A DNA stretch of 64,000 bases from Franconibacter helveticus LMG 23732 (GCF_000463115.2 NZ_AWFX01000049.1:1-64000), one strand, 5' to 3'; shown: positions 43,066 to 54,949, numbered from the stretch's first letter. Translations and numbers: made by a program. The notes: generated from the sequence alone by a model not told the origin.

Positions 43066-43977
43066 TTAGCGCTGCGCTTCGCCGCCTAACCCTTCCACCA
43101 GGTTCTGAATGAGCGCGGCCAGCTCGCCGGTCATCAGGGTGAAATCCGCGTCAAAACGCGCCGCGACATCTTCACGGTCGATATCTTCGTTCTGGTCGCG
43201 CAGCTCATCGGCAAATTTCAGGCGCTTGATGGAGCCGTCGTCCGCCAGCACAAACTGGATGCGCTGCTGCCAGTCGAGCGCGAGTTTAGTGACGACTTTG
43301 CCCGTTTCGATATGCACCGCAATCTCATCGCTTACCAGCTCCTGCTGCTTGCAGCGAATGACGCCGCCGCCTTCCAGAATCGCCTTCAGCTCGGCTTCGT
43401 CCAGCAATTGAAAGCCCTGCGCCGCGCTGCCGCTGCGCACCCATTCGGTGAGCGTCAGTTCAATCGGCGTTTCCAGCGTCAGCGGCACCACCGGCAGCGA
43501 GCCCAGGCTTTTACGCAGCAGCGCCAGCGTGTCTTCTGCTTTTTTGGCGCTCGCGCAATCCACCATAATGAGACCGTTAACCGTATCTATCCACATCATG
43601 GTCTGGCTGAAGCGGCTGAAGGCGCGCGGCAGCAGCGAGTGCAGCACTTCGTCCTTCAGCGAATCTTTTTCGGTTTTTTTCAGTTTGCGGCCCTGGTCGG
43701 CTTCCAGCTTCGCAATTTTCGCTTCCAGCGCCTGCTTGATCACGGGCGCCGGCAGCATTTTTTCTTCTTTACGGGCGCAAATCACAATCTGCCCGTTGGC
43801 GGCGTGGGTTAATGCATCACTGTGCGAGCCCATGGGCGACACCCAGCCGGTTTTCGCCATATCCTGACTACCGCAAGGGGTAAAAGAAAGGGGCGCTAAC
43901 TGTTTCTCCATCTCATCCGCGCGAAGGGAAACGTCGCGGTTTAAACGGTATACCATTACATTTTTGAACCACAGCAT
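43066..43977 (-). CDS. rdgC: Recombination-associated protein RdgC
   Basis: A 303-residue DNA-binding protein (same length as E. coli RdgC) that forms a ring-shaped dimer on duplex DNA and restrains RecA. Near-identical blocks to E. coli include [43 protein letters not shown] and the C terminus [18 protein letters not shown]. The start at 43977 ([12 protein letters not shown]) is the family start; an upstream in-frame ATG adds 22 unsupported residues. Divergent from mak. Confidence 0.97.
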   Translation of the reverse strand: MLWFKNVMVYRLNRDVSLRADEMEKQLAPLSFTPCGSQDMAKTGWVSPMGSHSDALTHAANGQIVICARKEEKMLPAPVIKQALEAKIAKLEADQGRKLKKTEKDSLKDEVLHSLLPRAFSRFSQTMMWIDTVNGLIMVDCASAKKAEDTLALLRKSLGSLPVVPLTLETPIELTLTEWVRSGSAAQGFQLLDEAELKAILEGGGVIRCKQQELVSDEIAVHIETGKVVTKLALDWQQRIQFVLADDGSIKRLKFADELRDQNEDIDREDVAARFDADFTLMTGELAALIQNLVEGLGGEAQR

Positions 43978-44103
43978 AATCTTTTCCACGGCCTGCTTAG
44001 TAAACGCAGCGGGCATGATAGCGAATCGGGGGTTCCGTTTCATTGCCTTTCCGGGGCGCGCCTTCTACTCTCTTGATAATTCACCAGATATAAGGAGCAA
44101 CAT

Positions 44104-45015
44104 GTGCGTATTGGGATTGATTTAGGCGGTACTAAAACTGAAGTTATCGCGCTTAGCGACCAGGGCGAGCAGCGTTTTCGCCACCGCCTGCCAACGCCGC
44201 GCGACGACTATCGGCAAACCATTGAGACCATTGCTGAGCTGGTGCGCCTGGCGGAAGAGGCGACGGGCGAGCGCGGCACCGTCGGCGTCGGCATTCCCGG
44301 TACGCTTTCGCCTTATACCGGCGTGGTGAAAAACGCCAACTCCACCTGGCTGAACGGCCAGCCCTTCGATAAAGATCTCAGCGCGCGTCTGGGGCGCGAG
44401 GTTCGTCTGGCGAACGACGCCAACTGTCTTGCAGTTTCCGAAGCGGTGGATGGCGCAGCGGCGGGCGCGCAGACGGTGTTCGCGGTGATCATCGGCACTG
44501 GCTGCGGGGCGGGCATCGCCCTTAATGCCCACAGTCATATCGGCGGCAACGGCAACGCGGGCGAGTGGGGCCATAACCCGCTGCCATGGATGGATGAAGA
44601 TGAACTCCGCTATCGCGAAGAGGTGCCTTGTTACTGCGGCAAGCAGGGCTGCATCGAAACGTTTATTTCAGGCACCGGCTTTGCCACCGACTATCAGCGT
44701 CTGAGCGGACATGCGCTTAAGGGCAACGAAATTATCCGCCTGGTTGATGAACAGGATGCACTGGCGGAGCTGGCGCTGAGCCGCTACGAGCTGCGGCTGG
44801 CGAAGTCGCTTGCCCATATCGTTAATATTCTCGATCCGGACGTGATAGTGCTGGGCGGCGGCATGAGCAACGTTGACCGGCTCTATAAAACCGTCCCGCA
44901 GCTTATCAAGCCCTGGGTATTCGGCGGCGAGTGCGAAACCCCCATTCGCAAGGCGCGCCATGGCGATTCCAGCGGCGTGCGCGGCGCGGCGTGGCTCTGG
45001 CCGCTGGAAGCATAA
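44104..45015 (+). CDS. mak: Fructokinase Mak (ROK family)
   Basis: A 303-residue ROK-family sugar kinase that phosphorylates fructose (and mannose) at C6. Seen are the ATP motif [13 protein letters not shown], the ROK signature region with GECETP..., and the zinc-binding [10 protein letters not shown] (residues about 178-187). It starts with GTG at 44104 behind AAGGAGCAACAT, as in E. coli. In E. coli araJ lies between mak and sbcC; here sbcC follows after 25 bp in the opposite direction. Confidence 0.95.
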   Translation: MRIGIDLGGTKTEVIALSDQGEQRFRHRLPTPRDDYRQTIETIAELVRLAEEATGERGTVGVGIPGTLSPYTGVVKNANSTWLNGQPFDKDLSARLGREVRLANDANCLAVSEAVDGAAAGAQTVFAVIIGTGCGAGIALNAHSHIGGNGNAGEWGHNPLPWMDEDELRYREEVPCYCGKQGCIETFISGTGFATDYQRLSGHALKGNEIIRLVDEQDALAELALSRYELRLAKSLAHIVNILDPDVIVLGGGMSNVDRLYKTVPQLIKPWVFGGECETPIRKARHGDSSGVRGAAWLWPLEA

Positions 45016-45017
45016 AA

Positions 45018-45037
45018 GAGGGCGCGTAATGCGCCCT
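45018..45037. terminator. Hairpin between convergent mak and sbcC
   Basis: AGGGCGC GTAAT GCGCCCT is a 7-bp GC-rich stem in the 25-bp gap between the two stop codons. The following T-run is poor (TGGTT), so strength is uncertain. Confidence 0.55.
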
Positions 45038-45040
45038 TGG

Positions 45041-48000
45041 TTATGCCACGGCAAAGTCTCTCGCCAGTCGGCTAAAGCCAAGCCCGTTGACCTTTTTCAC
45101 TTTAATCTGCACCGGAATACGCTCTTTCATCGCCTCGACGTGGCTTATCACGCCGATGGTTTTACCGCTGGCGTTCAGCGCGTCCAGGGCGTCGAGGGCG
45201 GTATCGAGCGTTTCGGCGTCCAGCGTGCCGAACCCTTCGTCCAGAAACAGCGAGTCGATGCGCGTTTTGTGGCTTACCAGATCAGAGAGCGCCAGCGCCA
45301 GCGCAAGGCTTACCAGGAAACTTTCACCACCGGACAGCGTGCGGGTATCGCGCACCGCGTCAGCCTGCCAGGTATCAACCACTTCCAGCTCCAGCTCTTC
45401 GCTAAGCTTGCGCTTGAGCAGGTAGCGGCCATGCAGGCGCGTCAGCTGGTTATTGGCGAGCCACACCAGGTTATCGAGCGTTAACCCCTGCGCAAACTTG
45501 CGGAACTTATCGCCCTTTTGCGAGCCGATAAGCATATTAAGGTGCCCCCATTCCGCCAGCGTGCGCGTCGCCAGCGCGATATCCTGCATCAGCGTCTGCA
45601 ACTGCGTGCGGTTGTGCTCATCCTGACGCAACTGCTGGCGTACCTCGCCCTGGCGGCTGGCGTTATCGCGAAGCTGTGCGGCAAGCGTCAGCAATGCGTG
45701 CTGCAATGTCTCGCTATTTTCCTGCTCGCGTAGCTCAGCCGGGCGCTGCGCAAGGTGCTGCGCCAGTTGAGCCTGCGCCTGCGCCAGCAGCGTCTGCTGC
45801 TGATGCTGCTGGCGTTCAAGGCGCGCTTTTAGCGCCTCCAGTTCGCGAAGCGTTGTTTCGTCCAGCAGGGCGGCGGAGAAAGCGGTCTGATCGCTAAAGG
45901 GGCTTGCCGCCAGCGCCGCGTCAAAATCCGCCTGCGCCCGCTGGCAACGGGATTGCTCCTGGGCAAGCTGCTGATGCAGCGCCTGGCTGCGCGCTTCAAG
46001 CGTCAGGCAAAGCGAGTGGCTTTGCTGACCTTCGCTTAACGCCGCCTGCCACTGCGATTGCGCCAAAGGCTCTGCGTCCTGCGCCTGCGGCAGAGTGGCA
46101 AGCAGCGATTCATAATTTGCGCGCTTGTCACGCAACTGCGTTTGCTGCTCCTGCTTTTGCTGCCAGCTTTGCGCTTCTGCCTCGCGTTCGCTAAACCAGC
46201 GCGCTTCATCGCCGGGCTGCGGCGGCGTTAGCGCCAGCTCGCTAAACTGCTGATGCAGGTTTTCCTGCCTGTCGCGCAGCATGGCTTCAAGCTGCGACAG
46301 CTGCTGCTGCGTTTGCTGGCGCTGACTTTCCAGCATCTGGTGTTGTTGCAGCAGATAAAGCTGCTGCTCGCGCTGCGCCTGCGCTTCCAGCCAGGAAGCG
46401 ATATTGTCTTCTGGCTGGAAGGCAATCTCCAGCGTTGCGCAGAGGCCCTGCCATTGGGAGGTGAGCGCTTGCTCTTCCTGCAACAAGCTTGCCGCTTCGC
46501 TTTCAAGCCGCTGCTTCTGCTTCAGCAGGCTTTCATGCTGGCCGCGCAGAGCGGCGCCTTCTGTCCCCAGCTGTTCTTTTTCCTGCTCAAGCGCCGCCAG
46601 CTTCTGCTTGTTGAGATCGGGTTTCAGCGCCTGATAATGTTCCACCGCCGGGTGTTCCGTCGCGCCGCAGAGCGGGCAGGGGCTGCCAGGTTGCAGGCGA
46701 TTGCGCTGCTCCACCAGGCTTGCGATGGCGCTTTCCAGTTCGCAGAGCTGTTTTAGCTGCGCGACCTCTTCCTGCTTCGCTTTATAAAGCTGGCGCTTGC
46801 CGGCCAGCTGGGTTTCCAGCTGTTGCCGCTCCTGCTCAAGCGTAGCCTGCGCCTGCGCCTGGCGGGATTTACGCTGCGCAAGCGGGGCAAACTGCGCGTG
46901 CAGCGCTGCGAGCCTTTCCCGCGGCGCGCGCAGGCGGGCGCTGGCGGCCAGCTGTTCGTCGATATCCTCCGGCGAGAGCGCAAGGCTTACCGGCGTTAGC
47001 GCCGCGCGCTTGTTATCAATGCCCGCAAGGTTTTCGCGCAGGGCCTGCGCCTGCTGCTGGTCGCGCTTCTGCTGGCTGAAAGCGGCGCGCCAGCCTGCCA
47101 GCTCGCTGTTCCACAAGCGAAAACGCTCGTATTCGGCAAGCCATTGCGCAAGCTGGCGAAGGTTAACGTCGCAGCGCTCAAGCTCGCCAGCGGCTGCCTG
47201 ACGGATCTGCTGGCGCCGCGTTCTGGCGGCATGTAAGCGAACGCTTACTTCTTCATATTGCCGCTCTGTTTCAGCGCGCGCCGTCTCCTGCTCCTGCAAG
47301 CGTTGCCAGAAAGGCCGTAACTTTTCGGCGGGCAGCGCGGCTTCCAGTTTTGCCAGGTCCGGCGCGACGGCGTGTTGTTCGCGCGCCGCGTTTTCCAGGC
47401 CGCTCCGGGCGGCGGCCTGCGCCTGCTCAAGCTTCGTTTTTTGCGCCAGCCATTCATACTGGCGCTGCGTTTGCTGCTGCGTCGCCAGCAGCGCGCTTTC
47501 TTCATCAGTAAGCGCCTGCAAACCGGCGCGCAACTGCTGTTGCTCCTCTTCGCTTAGCAGCTTCACGCCCTGCGCCTGCGCTTCGAGTTTTTCCAGCGCC
47601 GTTTTCGCAAGCTTATGCTGTTCAAAAACGCGAGCGGAGACCCGCCCGTAAATTTCGGTGCCGGTCAGCTCTTCCAGCAGCTCGGCGCGGTCTTTCGCAT
47701 CGGCATTAAGAAAGGCGGCGAACTGCCCCTGGGAGAGCATCATCGAGCGGGTGAAGCGGTCATAATCGAGGCCGGTCAGGGCGGCGATGCGATCAAGCTT
47801 GTCTTTGACTTTGTCGGCGAGGATCTTGCCGCTGTCGCAGCGGGCCAGCTCCACCCGCGGCGCCTGAAGCTTGCCGTCCGGTTGGTTGCGGGCGCGGTAC
47901 TGGCTCCAGAAAGCGCGGTACGCGACGCCTTTGACTTCAAACTCCACTTCCGCCAGACATTCGGCGGTATCGCGGGTCATCAGGTCGTTCTGCGTCTGCG

Positions 48001-48193
48001 AAATGGTGTTCAGACGCGGCGTCTGGTGATAAAGCGCAAGGCAGATGGCGTCGAGCAGCGTGGTCTTTCCCGCGCCGGTTGGGCCGGTGATGGCGAACAG
48101 GCCATTACTGGCAAAGGGCTCGGCGGTGAAATCGATTTTCCATTCGCCTTTCAGCGAGTTGAGATTTTTTAACCGCAGACTGAGAATTTTCAC
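45041..48193 (-). CDS. sbcC: Nuclease SbcCD, ATPase subunit SbcC
   Basis: A 1050-residue Rad50-type SMC protein. Walker A is at residues 37-44 (GPTGAGKT); two long coiled-coil arms rich in Gln/Leu/Glu/Ala flank the zinc hook Cys506-P-L-Cys509; the C-terminal part holds the ABC signature [20 protein letters not shown] and Walker [13 protein letters not shown]. With SbcD it forms the complex that opens hairpins and cleaves palindromic DNA and protein-blocked ends. Length is close to E. coli SbcC (1048). It starts inside the sbcD stop (ATGA-type overlap of 4 bp). Confidence 0.97.
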   Translation of the reverse strand: MKILSLRLKNLNSLKGEWKIDFTAEPFASNGLFAITGPTGAGKTTLLDAICLALYHQTPRLNTISQTQNDLMTRDTAECLAEVEFEVKGVAYRAFWSQYRARNQPDGKLQAPRVELARCDSGKILADKVKDKLDRIAALTGLDYDRFTRSMMLSQGQFAAFLNADAKDRAELLEELTGTEIYGRVSARVFEQHKLAKTALEKLEAQAQGVKLLSEEEQQQLRAGLQALTDEESALLATQQQTQRQYEWLAQKTKLEQAQAAARSGLENAAREQHAVAPDLAKLEAALPAEKLRPFWQRLQEQETARAETERQYEEVSVRLHAARTRRQQIRQAAAGELERCDVNLRQLAQWLAEYERFRLWNSELAGWRAAFSQQKRDQQQAQALRENLAGIDNKRAALTPVSLALSPEDIDEQLAASARLRAPRERLAALHAQFAPLAQRKSRQAQAQATLEQERQQLETQLAGKRQLYKAKQEEVAQLKQLCELESAIASLVEQRNRLQPGSPCPLCGATEHPAVEHYQALKPDLNKQKLAALEQEKEQLGTEGAALRGQHESLLKQKQRLESEAASLLQEEQALTSQWQGLCATLEIAFQPEDNIASWLEAQAQREQQLYLLQQHQMLESQRQQTQQQLSQLEAMLRDRQENLHQQFSELALTPPQPGDEARWFSEREAEAQSWQQKQEQQTQLRDKRANYESLLATLPQAQDAEPLAQSQWQAALSEGQQSHSLCLTLEARSQALHQQLAQEQSRCQRAQADFDAALAASPFSDQTAFSAALLDETTLRELEALKARLERQQHQQQTLLAQAQAQLAQHLAQRPAELREQENSETLQHALLTLAAQLRDNASRQGEVRQQLRQDEHNRTQLQTLMQDIALATRTLAEWGHLNMLIGSQKGDKFRKFAQGLTLDNLVWLANNQLTRLHGRYLLKRKLSEELELEVVDTWQADAVRDTRTLSGGESFLVSLALALALSDLVSHKTRIDSLFLDEGFGTLDAETLDTALDALDALNASGKTIGVISHVEAMKERIPVQIKVKKVNGLGFSRLARDFAVA

Positions 48194-49404
48194 GCCTCTT
48201 CCTCCTGATGCAGGCTTTCCAGCGTTTGTGCAAACAGCGTGCGCAGCCGCCGCGCCTCTTCTTCTTCTAAAGCTTCCTGCTGCAAACGGCGCTCGAATAC
48301 TTCTTCAACGCCCAGTTCGCTCAGCGTTTCGGTTTGCAGCGTGCCGAGGCTTTTTTCCCGAAGCTCCCGGCTGCGGCGCAGCAGCACGACTTCTACGGGC
48401 AAATCCTCCGTAAGCCGGGTTATCTGGCGCTGCATATCATGCAGGAACTGTTCGGTGGCGATTTCAATGTCGAGCCACACCTTCGGCTCCGCCGGCGCGT
48501 CGCGCCACTGTTCCAGCGCCCGGGCAATCTCTTCCAGCGTTCCTTTTATCACCGCCAGGGGCTGGCTTACCGGCACCGGCAATGCGGTAACGTCGCGCAG
48601 CTTGCCCTCAGCGAACTCCACCAGGAAGACGCTTTTTTCCTTGCCCGTTTCATCAAAACTCAGGGCGATAGGCGAGCCGCTGTAGCGAATATGCTCGCTT
48701 GCCGCCACCTTCTGCGCCCGGTGAATATGGCCGAGCGCGATGTAATCCGCCGCCGGGAAAAGATGGGCAGGAAAAGCATCCAGCGTGCCGATGTAAATGT
48801 CGCGCACCGCGTCGCTTTTCGTCACGCCCACGGTGGTCAGGTGGCCGGTGGCGATAACGGGCAGCGTTTGTTCGCCGCGCAGGGCGCAGGCGGCGTTGTA
48901 GCACGCTTCATAATGCTGGGTAATGGCTTCCAGCAACTGCTGCTGCTTTTCACTGCCCGACTGGCCGCTGCGGCTGCGCAATATGTCGCGTGGGCGCAGG
49001 AAGGGAATAGGGCAGAGCACCGCGCCGGGCGATCCGTCGCGCCGGTTAAGGAGGAGAGCCTGGCTGGCGGGATCCTGCTGCGCGCTTGCGATCACGCGGG
49101 TATTGAGACAGGCCAGCAGCTCGCGCGATTCATTTAATGTCGCCACCGAGTCATGGTTGCCCGCCAGCACAATCAGCTGGCACTGCGTAGCCTGAAGATT
49201 AACGACGAACCGATTGTAAAGCTCGCGCGCGTAGCTTGGCGGCGAGCCGGTATCGAAAATATCCCCCGCCACGATGATGGCGTCGACCTCATGCTCCACC
49301 GCCGCTTTCAGCAGCCAGTCGAGAAAAGCCTGGTGTTCGGCGGCGCGGCTTTTGGTATAAAAATTCTGACCGAGATGCCAGTCGGAAGTGTGGAGGATGC
49401 GCAT
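48190..49404 (-). CDS. sbcD: Nuclease SbcCD, exonuclease subunit SbcD
   Basis: A 404-residue Mre11-type metallophosphoesterase. Metal-binding motifs are HTSDWHLG (Asp8, His10), [17 protein letters not shown] and the later ATGHLTT and LGHIHRAQ histidines. It is the nuclease partner of SbcC and is translated in an overlap with it. E. coli SbcD has 400 residues. Divergent from phoB, with about 200 bp between starts. Confidence 0.97.
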   Translation of the reverse strand: MRILHTSDWHLGQNFYTKSRAAEHQAFLDWLLKAAVEHEVDAIIVAGDIFDTGSPPSYARELYNRFVVNLQATQCQLIVLAGNHDSVATLNESRELLACLNTRVIASAQQDPASQALLLNRRDGSPGAVLCPIPFLRPRDILRSRSGQSGSEKQQQLLEAITQHYEACYNAACALRGEQTLPVIATGHLTTVGVTKSDAVRDIYIGTLDAFPAHLFPAADYIALGHIHRAQKVAASEHIRYSGSPIALSFDETGKEKSVFLVEFAEGKLRDVTALPVPVSQPLAVIKGTLEEIARALEQWRDAPAEPKVWLDIEIATEQFLHDMQRQITRLTEDLPVEVVLLRRSRELREKSLGTLQTETLSELGVEEVFERRLQQEALEEEEARRLRTLFAQTLESLHQEEEA

Positions 49405-49525
49405 GATAGTCCCTGTGGCGAAAAAGCGAGAGGGTGATTATAAACAAGCTGGCGGGCTGGTGTCCTGAACGGCTTACCAGACAGGCGTTACGACGGCGCG
49501 CGAAGGGGTCATCAGACGGTCATCT

Positions 49526-49543
49526 TTTTCATAAATCTGTCAT
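49526..49543 (+). promoter_or_regulatory. Pho box of phoBR
   Basis: TTTTCATAAATCTGTCAT is identical to the Pho box of the E. coli phoB promoter and is followed by the same AAATCTGACGCATAATG stretch. PhoB binding here gives autoinduction of phoBR under phosphate limitation. Confidence 0.95.
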
Positions 49544-49603
49544 AAATCTGACGCATAATGGCGCGGCATTGGATAATGTTAACATTATATTACAGGGCTA
49601 ATC

Positions 49604-50293
49604 ATGGCGAGACGTATCCTGGTCGTAGAAGATGAAGCACCCATTCGTGAAATGGTCTGTTTTGTACTTGAGCAAAATGGCTTCCAGCCTGTTGAAGCGG
49701 AAGATTATGACAGCGCAGTGAATCAGCTCAACGAACCCTGGCCCGATTTGGTCCTGCTTGACTGGATGCTGCCCGGCGGATCCGGCATTCAGTTTATTAA
49801 ACACCTCAAGCGCGAAGCGATGACCCGCGACATTCCGGTGATGATGCTGACCGCGCGCGGTGAAGAAGAGGACCGCGTGCGCGGGCTGGAGACCGGCGCG
49901 GACGATTACATTACCAAGCCATTCTCGCCAAAAGAACTGGTGGCGCGCATCAAAGCCGTTATGCGCCGCATCTCGCCGATGGCGGTGGAAGAGGTGATTG
50001 AAATGCAAGGCTTAAGCCTTGACCCTACCTCGCATCGCGTTATGACTGGCGAAAACCCGCTTGATATGGGGCCTACCGAATTTAAGCTATTACATTTCTT
50101 TATGACGCACCCGGAGCGCGTATACAGCCGCGAACAGCTGCTGAACCATGTGTGGGGAACCAACGTCTATGTTGAAGATCGTACTGTGGATGTGCATATT
50201 CGTCGCCTGCGCAAGGCGCTGGAGCACAGCGGGCATGACAGAATGGTGCAGACGGTGCGCGGCACGGGGTATCGTTTCTCAACCCGTTTTTAA
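49604..50293 (+). CDS. phoB: Phosphate-regulon response regulator PhoB
   Basis: A 229-residue OmpR-type response regulator. Receiver domain 1-125 with Glu9/Asp10, the phosphoacceptor Asp53, Thr83 and Lys105; winged-helix DNA-binding domain 130-229 with [14 protein letters not shown]. Phosphorylated by PhoR it binds Pho boxes; in this window the targets visible are its own promoter, the phoA-relic/psiF promoter and probably olsF. Length equals E. coli PhoB (229). phoR follows after 22 bp. Confidence 0.98.
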   Translation: MARRILVVEDEAPIREMVCFVLEQNGFQPVEAEDYDSAVNQLNEPWPDLVLLDWMLPGGSGIQFIKHLKREAMTRDIPVMMLTARGEEEDRVRGLETGADDYITKPFSPKELVARIKAVMRRISPMAVEEVIEMQGLSLDPTSHRVMTGENPLDMGPTEFKLLHFFMTHPERVYSREQLLNHVWGTNVYVEDRTVDVHIRRLRKALEHSGHDRMVQTVRGTGYRFSTRF

Positions 50294-50315
50294 CTCATAA
50301 CCTGGAGTGTGACGC

Positions 50316-51620
50316 GTGCTCGAACGGCTGTCATGGAAAAGGCTGGCTCTGGAGCTGGTGTTGTGTTGTATCCCGGCGCTGATCCTCGGGGCGTTTTTTG
50401 GCTATCTGGCCTGGTTTTTACTGGCCGCTGTCGTTGGGCTGCTTATCTGGCATTACGCGAACTTGCTGCGCCTCTCCTGGTGGCTCTGGGTCGATCGCAG
50501 TATGACGCCGCCGCCGGGCCGGGGAAGCTGGGAGCCGCTGCTTTACGGGCTTCACCAGATGCAACTGCGCAATAAAAAGCGCCGCCGTGAGTTAGGCAAC
50601 CTTATCAAGCGTTTTCGCAGCGGCGCCGAGTCGCTGCCTGACGCGGTGATCCTCACCACCGAGGAGGGCACCATCTTCTGGTGCAACGGTCTTGCGCAGC
50701 AGTTACTCAACCTGCGCTGGCCAGACGACAACGGTCAGAATATCCTCAACCTGCTGCGCTATCCCGAATTTACCCGCTATGTCCGTACCAAAGAGTTTTC
50801 CCGTCCGCTCAATCTGGTGCTGAGCAATGGTCGCCATCTGGAATTTCGCGTCATGCCCTATAGCGAGCAACAGTGGCTGATGGTGGCGCGCGACGTGACG
50901 CAGATGCACCAGCTTGAAGGGGCGCGGCGCAACTTCTTTGCCAACGTCAGCCATGAGCTGCGCACGCCGCTGACCGTGTTGCAGGGCTACCTGGAGATGA
51001 TGCAGGAACAGGCGCTGGAGGGGCCGCTGCGTGACAAAGCGCTGCATACCATGCGTGAACAAACGTCGCGTATGGAAGGTCTGGTGAAACAGCTGCTGAC
51101 GCTGTCGAAAATTGAAGCTTCGCCGGCGCTGCAACTCAACGAAGAAATCGACGTGCCGATGATGCTGCGCGTGGTGGAGCGCGAAGCCGCCACCCTGAGC
51201 CAGCAGCGCCACGTCCTGCTGTTTGAGGTTGACCCGGCGCTTAAAGTGCTGGGGAATGAAGAACAGTTGCGCAGCGCCATGTCGAATCTCGTTTATAACG
51301 CGGTAAACCACACGCCGGATGGCACGCATATCACGGTGCGCTGGCAGCGTGCGCCGCACGGCGCGCTCTTCAGCGTTGAAGATAACGGGCCGGGCATCGC
51401 GGCGGAACATATCCCGCGCCTGACAGAGCGCTTCTACCGCGTTGATAAAGCGCGCTCGCGCCAGACGGGGGGCAGCGGACTTGGGCTGGCTATTGTAAAG
51501 CATGCTATCAGCCACCACGACGCGCGGCTTGAAATCGACAGCGCGCCCGGCAAAGGCGCCCGTTTCTCCTTCCTATTGCCGGAACGGCTGATTGCCAAAG
51601 CGAAGATCCCGGCCGAATAA
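50316..51620 (+). CDS. phoR: Phosphate-regulon sensor histidine kinase PhoR
   Basis: A 434-residue inner-membrane kinase. Two adjacent hydrophobic segments at about 10-30 and 31-50, a charged linker with [12 protein letters not shown], a PAS domain (about 100-195), the dimerisation domain with His213 in [10 protein letters not shown], and a catalytic ATPase with N box ([10 protein letters not shown]), G1 (DNGPGI) and G2 (GGSGLGLAI). It senses phosphate through the Pst/PhoU system and sets PhoB phosphorylation. It begins with GTG at 50316 behind CTGGAG, as in E. coli, and closely follows that sequence. Confidence 0.98.
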   Translation: MLERLSWKRLALELVLCCIPALILGAFFGYLAWFLLAAVVGLLIWHYANLLRLSWWLWVDRSMTPPPGRGSWEPLLYGLHQMQLRNKKRRRELGNLIKRFRSGAESLPDAVILTTEEGTIFWCNGLAQQLLNLRWPDDNGQNILNLLRYPEFTRYVRTKEFSRPLNLVLSNGRHLEFRVMPYSEQQWLMVARDVTQMHQLEGARRNFFANVSHELRTPLTVLQGYLEMMQEQALEGPLRDKALHTMREQTSRMEGLVKQLLTLSKIEASPALQLNEEIDVPMMLRVVEREAATLSQQRHVLLFEVDPALKVLGNEEQLRSAMSNLVYNAVNHTPDGTHITVRWQRAPHGALFSVEDNGPGIAAEHIPRLTERFYRVDKARSRQTGGSGLGLAIVKHAISHHDARLEIDSAPGKGARFSFLLPERLIAKAKIPAE

Positions 51621-51649
51621 TTTCTCTCTGCTGTAAACCCCGCTTGCCA

Positions 51650-51677
51650 AAGGCCAGTTTCACTGGCCTTGTTTCTT
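51650..51677 (+). terminator. phoBR terminator
   Basis: AAGGCCAGT TTC ACTGGCCTT is a perfect 9-bp stem followed by GTTTCTTT, 30 bases after the phoR stop. Confidence 0.85.
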
Positions 51678-52027
51678 TCCATTACGTTTTCTTATACCCG
51701 ATATTTGACTGTTGATTATTTTTTGTTCGCATGAACAGGCGGTGCTATTTTTATATTTTAGCGTTTTTATCTGGTTGGATTCTTGTATGCAGAATAATGG
51801 TCTGGTTTTACGATCCCGTATTGCCTTCAAACGTTATAAGCGTTTAAATTGCGCCCCTGCCGTTGGCAGACCGACTGAATTTGCGTGGTTAATCGAAAAA
51901 CAATGCTCCGCCAACGCAATCGGGAAGCATATCCCGCTGTCTATTGTCTGAAATGGCCGCGTTTCGTCGTGCGGCGAACGTAATAATTTCAACGATTTCA
52001 ACACCACATCCACAGGCAGTAAATCTT
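51678..52027. other. phoR-brnQ intergenic region, brnQ leader
   Basis: About 350 bases. A 79-codon plus-strand frame (51712-51951) has no recognisable motif, poor codon use and no good ribosome-binding site and is not called. The first 150 bases are AT-rich and likely hold the brnQ promoter (for example TTATAA at 51834-51839). The long leader could be regulatory, but no known riboswitch or attenuator was recognised. Confidence 0.45.
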
Positions 52028-53347
52028 ATGACCCACAAGTTAACAACGCGCGACATTATCGCTCTGGGCTTTATGACCTTTGCGTTATTCGTTGGCGCGG
52101 GCAATATCATTTTCCCTCCCATGGTGGGGTTGCAGGCGGGTGAACACGTCTGGATCGCCGCGCTGGGCTTTTTGATTACCGCAGTGGGCCTGCCGGTGCT
52201 GACCGTGGTGGCGCTCGCCCGCGTGGGCGGCGGCATCGACAGCCTCAGCACGCCGATTGGCCGCGGCGCGGGCATTCTGCTTGCTACCGTCGCTTATCTG
52301 GCGGTCGGGCCGCTGTTCGCCACGCCGCGAACCGCTACCGTATCGTTTGAAGTGGGTATCGCCCCGCTGACCGGCGACGGCGCGCTGCCTCTCCTTATCT
52401 ACAGCCTGGTTTACTTCGCGCTGGTTATCCTGGTGTCGCTCTACCCGGGCAAACTGCTGGATACCGTCGGCAACTTCCTCGCGCCGCTGAAAATTATCGC
52501 GCTGATCGTTCTGGCCGTGGCCGCGATTGTCTGGCCGGCGGGCGACATCAGCGTCGCGACCGACGCTTACCAGAAAGCGGCGTTTTCCAACGGTTTCGTT
52601 AATGGCTACCTGACGATGGATACCCTGGGCGCGATGGTGTTCGGTATTGTTATCGTGAATGCCGCGCGTTCACGCGGCGTAACGGAGTCTCGCCTGTTGA
52701 CCCGCTATACCATCTGGGCGGGCCTGATGGCAGGCATCGGCCTGACGCTGCTTTACCTGGCGCTGTTCCGCCTGGGTTCCGACAGCTCGGCGCTGGTAGA
52801 GCAGTCCGCTAATGGCGCGGCAATCCTGCACGCTTACGTTCAGCACACCTTCGGCGGCGCGGGCAGCTTCCTGCTGGCGGCGTTGATTTTCATCGCCTGT
52901 ATGGTCACGGCGGTGGGCCTGACCTGCGCGTGCGCGGAGTTCTTCGCTCAGTATCTGCCGCTCTCTTACCGCACCCTGGTCTTTATTCTGGGCGGTTTCT
53001 CTATGGTGGTGTCGAACCTGGGCTTAAGCCACCTGATCCAGATTTCTATTCCGGTGCTGACGGCCATCTACCCGCCGTGCATCGTGCTGGTGGTGCTGAG
53101 CTTCACCCGCCCGTGGTGGAACCGCTCCGCGCGCGTTATCGCCCCGGCGATGCTCATTAGCCTGCTGTTTGGCTTAATTGATGGCGTGAAAGCGTCGGCA
53201 TTGAGCGGTATACTCCCCGGCTGGACCGCACACCTGCCGCTGGGCGACCAGAATCTGGCGTGGCTGCTGCCGACCGTCGCGATGGTTATCATCACCGCGA
53301 TCTGGGACCGCGCCGCCGGACGGCAGGTTACCTCCGCCGCCCACTAA
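52028..53347 (+). CDS. brnQ: Branched-chain amino acid:cation symporter BrnQ
   Basis: A 439-residue inner-membrane transporter (LivII system) with about 12 spans, importing leucine, isoleucine and valine with a cation. The length equals E. coli BrnQ, and the N terminus [31 protein letters not shown] is the family signature. Start 52028 matches E. coli; the longer frame from 51944 is not supported. Terminator follows; proY is downstream on the same strand. Confidence 0.97.
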   Translation: MTHKLTTRDIIALGFMTFALFVGAGNIIFPPMVGLQAGEHVWIAALGFLITAVGLPVLTVVALARVGGGIDSLSTPIGRGAGILLATVAYLAVGPLFATPRTATVSFEVGIAPLTGDGALPLLIYSLVYFALVILVSLYPGKLLDTVGNFLAPLKIIALIVLAVAAIVWPAGDISVATDAYQKAAFSNGFVNGYLTMDTLGAMVFGIVIVNAARSRGVTESRLLTRYTIWAGLMAGIGLTLLYLALFRLGSDSSALVEQSANGAAILHAYVQHTFGGAGSFLLAALIFIACMVTAVGLTCACAEFFAQYLPLSYRTLVFILGGFSMVVSNLGLSHLIQISIPVLTAIYPPCIVLVVLSFTRPWWNRSARVIAPAMLISLLFGLIDGVKASALSGILPGWTAHLPLGDQNLAWLLPTVAMVIITAIWDRAAGRQVTSAAH

Positions 53348-53365
53348 ATTTATGGGTTAATGTTT

Positions 53366-53398
53366 AACCACGGGGTCCCGCCCCGTGGTTTTTTATTT
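53366..53398 (+). terminator. brnQ terminator
   Basis: AACCACGGGG TCCCG CCCCGTGGTT forms a perfect 10-bp stem followed by TTTTATTTT, just before proY. Confidence 0.93.
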
Positions 53399-53418
53399 TG
53401 TTAAGTGGTATTGGAACG

Positions 53419-54783
53419 ATGGAAAACAACAAGCTCAAACGCGGGTTGAGCACCAGACACATCCGTTTTATGGCGCTCGGCTCCGCAATCGGCACCGGGC
53501 TTTTTTATGGCTCGGCGGATGCGATCAAAATGGCCGGGCCGAGCGTGTTGCTGGCCTATATTATCGGCGGCGTCGCGGCCTATATCATCATGCGCGCGCT
53601 GGGCGAGATGTCGGTGCATAACCCAGCGGCAAGCTCTTTTTCGCGCTACGCCCAGGAAAACCTGGGGCCGCTGGCGGGCTACATTACCGGCTGGACCTAC
53701 TGCTTTGAGATCCTGATTGTCGCCATCGCCGACGTCACCGCATTCGGCATTTATATGGGCGTCTGGTTCCCTGGCGTGCCCCACTGGGTCTGGGTGCTGA
53801 GCGTGGTGCTGATTATCTGCGCCATTAACCTGATGAGCGTGAAAGTGTTCGGCGAGATGGAGTTCTGGTTCTCGTTCTTTAAAGTCGCCACTATCATCAT
53901 CATGATTCTGGCGGGCTTTGGCATCATCATCTGGGGCATTGGCAACGGCGGCCAGCCTACCGGCATTCATAACCTCTGGAGCAACGGCGGCTTCTTCGCC
54001 AACGGCTGGATTGGCACCGTGATGGCGCTGCAAATGGTGATGTTCGCTTATGGCGGCATTGAAATTATCGGCATCACCGCCGGGGAAGCGAAAGATCCGG
54101 CGAAGTCGATTCCGCGCGCCATTAACTCTGTGCCGCTGCGTATTCTGGTGTTCTATGTCGGCACCCTGTTTGTGATTATGTCCATCTACCCGTGGAATGA
54201 AGTGGGCACCAACGGCAGCCCGTTCGTGCTGACCTTCCAGCATATGGGCATCACCTTTGCGGCGGGTATCCTTAACTTTGTGGTGCTGACCGCTTCGCTG
54301 TCCGCCATTAACAGCGACGTTTTCGGCGTCGGCCGCATGCTGCACGGTATGGCGGAGCAGGGCAGCGCGCCGAAAGCGTTCGCTAAAACCTCCCGCAACG
54401 GCATTCCGTGGGTCACGGTGGTCGTGATGTGCTTCGCCATGCTGCTGGCGGTCTATCTCAATTACGTGATGCCGGAGAATGTCTTCCTGGTTATCGCGTC
54501 GCTTGCGACCTTCGCAACCGTCTGGGTATGGATAATGATCCTGCTGTCGCAGGTGGCGTTCCGCCGCCGCCTGTCGAAAGAAGAGGTGCAGGCGCTGAAG
54601 TTTAAAGTGCCGGGCGGCGTGGCGACCACTATCGCCGGGCTGGTTTTCCTGGCATTTATCATCGCGCTGATCGGCTACCATCCCGATACCCGCATTTCGC
54701 TCTATGTGGGCTTTGCGTGGATAGCGCTGCTGCTGGTCGGCTGGGTGTTTAAACGCCGCCGCGACGCGCGCCAGGCTGCTTAA
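53419..54783 (+). CDS. proY: ProY, amino-acid permease (proline-specific, cryptic in E. coli)
   Basis: A 454-residue APC-superfamily permease with about 12 membrane spans and the start [27 protein letters not shown] typical of the amino-acid transporter family. By position behind brnQ and sequence it is the E. coli ProY counterpart (457), a permease that transports proline when overproduced; in Salmonella also linked to histidine. Start 53419 follows TTGGAACG, a weak ribosome-binding site, within 20 bases of the brnQ terminator. Confidence 0.92.
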   Translation: MENNKLKRGLSTRHIRFMALGSAIGTGLFYGSADAIKMAGPSVLLAYIIGGVAAYIIMRALGEMSVHNPAASSFSRYAQENLGPLAGYITGWTYCFEILIVAIADVTAFGIYMGVWFPGVPHWVWVLSVVLIICAINLMSVKVFGEMEFWFSFFKVATIIIMILAGFGIIIWGIGNGGQPTGIHNLWSNGGFFANGWIGTVMALQMVMFAYGGIEIIGITAGEAKDPAKSIPRAINSVPLRILVFYVGTLFVIMSIYPWNEVGTNGSPFVLTFQHMGITFAAGILNFVVLTASLSAINSDVFGVGRMLHGMAEQGSAPKAFAKTSRNGIPWVTVVVMCFAMLLAVYLNYVMPENVFLVIASLATFATVWVWIMILLSQVAFRRRLSKEEVQALKFKVPGGVATTIAGLVFLAFIIALIGYHPDTRISLYVGFAWIALLLVGWVFKRRRDARQAA

Positions 54784-54794
54784 CCTTTCCCCTT

Positions 54795-54818
54795 CATCCC
54801 CGCCGTCTGGCGGGGATG
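54795..54818 (+). terminator. proY terminator hairpin
   Basis: CATCCCCGCC GTCT GGCGGGGATG is a perfect 10-bp stem 11 bases after the proY stop, followed by TCGTTTTC. The T-run is imperfect, but the stem is very stable. Confidence 0.75.
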
Positions 54819-54949
54819 TCGTTTTCGCTCTACGCTTCGATAGTTAACTCCGCCTCCCGTCTCCTCCTGCAAAATCCGCCTCAGCGAGGAGGGGTTTGCG
54901 AAGCGGGTATGGCATGGTGAGCGCATTTTCTGACACGGGGAGCAGCAGA

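Noticed and set aside
51712..51951. 79-codon plus-strand frame in the phoR-brnQ gap
   Set aside because: Poor codon use, no recognisable motif, no good ribosome-binding site, and it lies in the AT-rich promoter and leader region of brnQ.
53401..54681. 426-codon minus-strand frame opposite proY
   Set aside because: His/Asp/Gln-rich shadow with no hydrophobic pattern; the plus strand encodes a clear amino-acid permease.
54800..54949. Possible MalT boxes upstream of malZ
   Set aside because: Only partial matches to GGGGAKGAGG were found (one inside the proY terminator stem), without a convincing pair in the right position.
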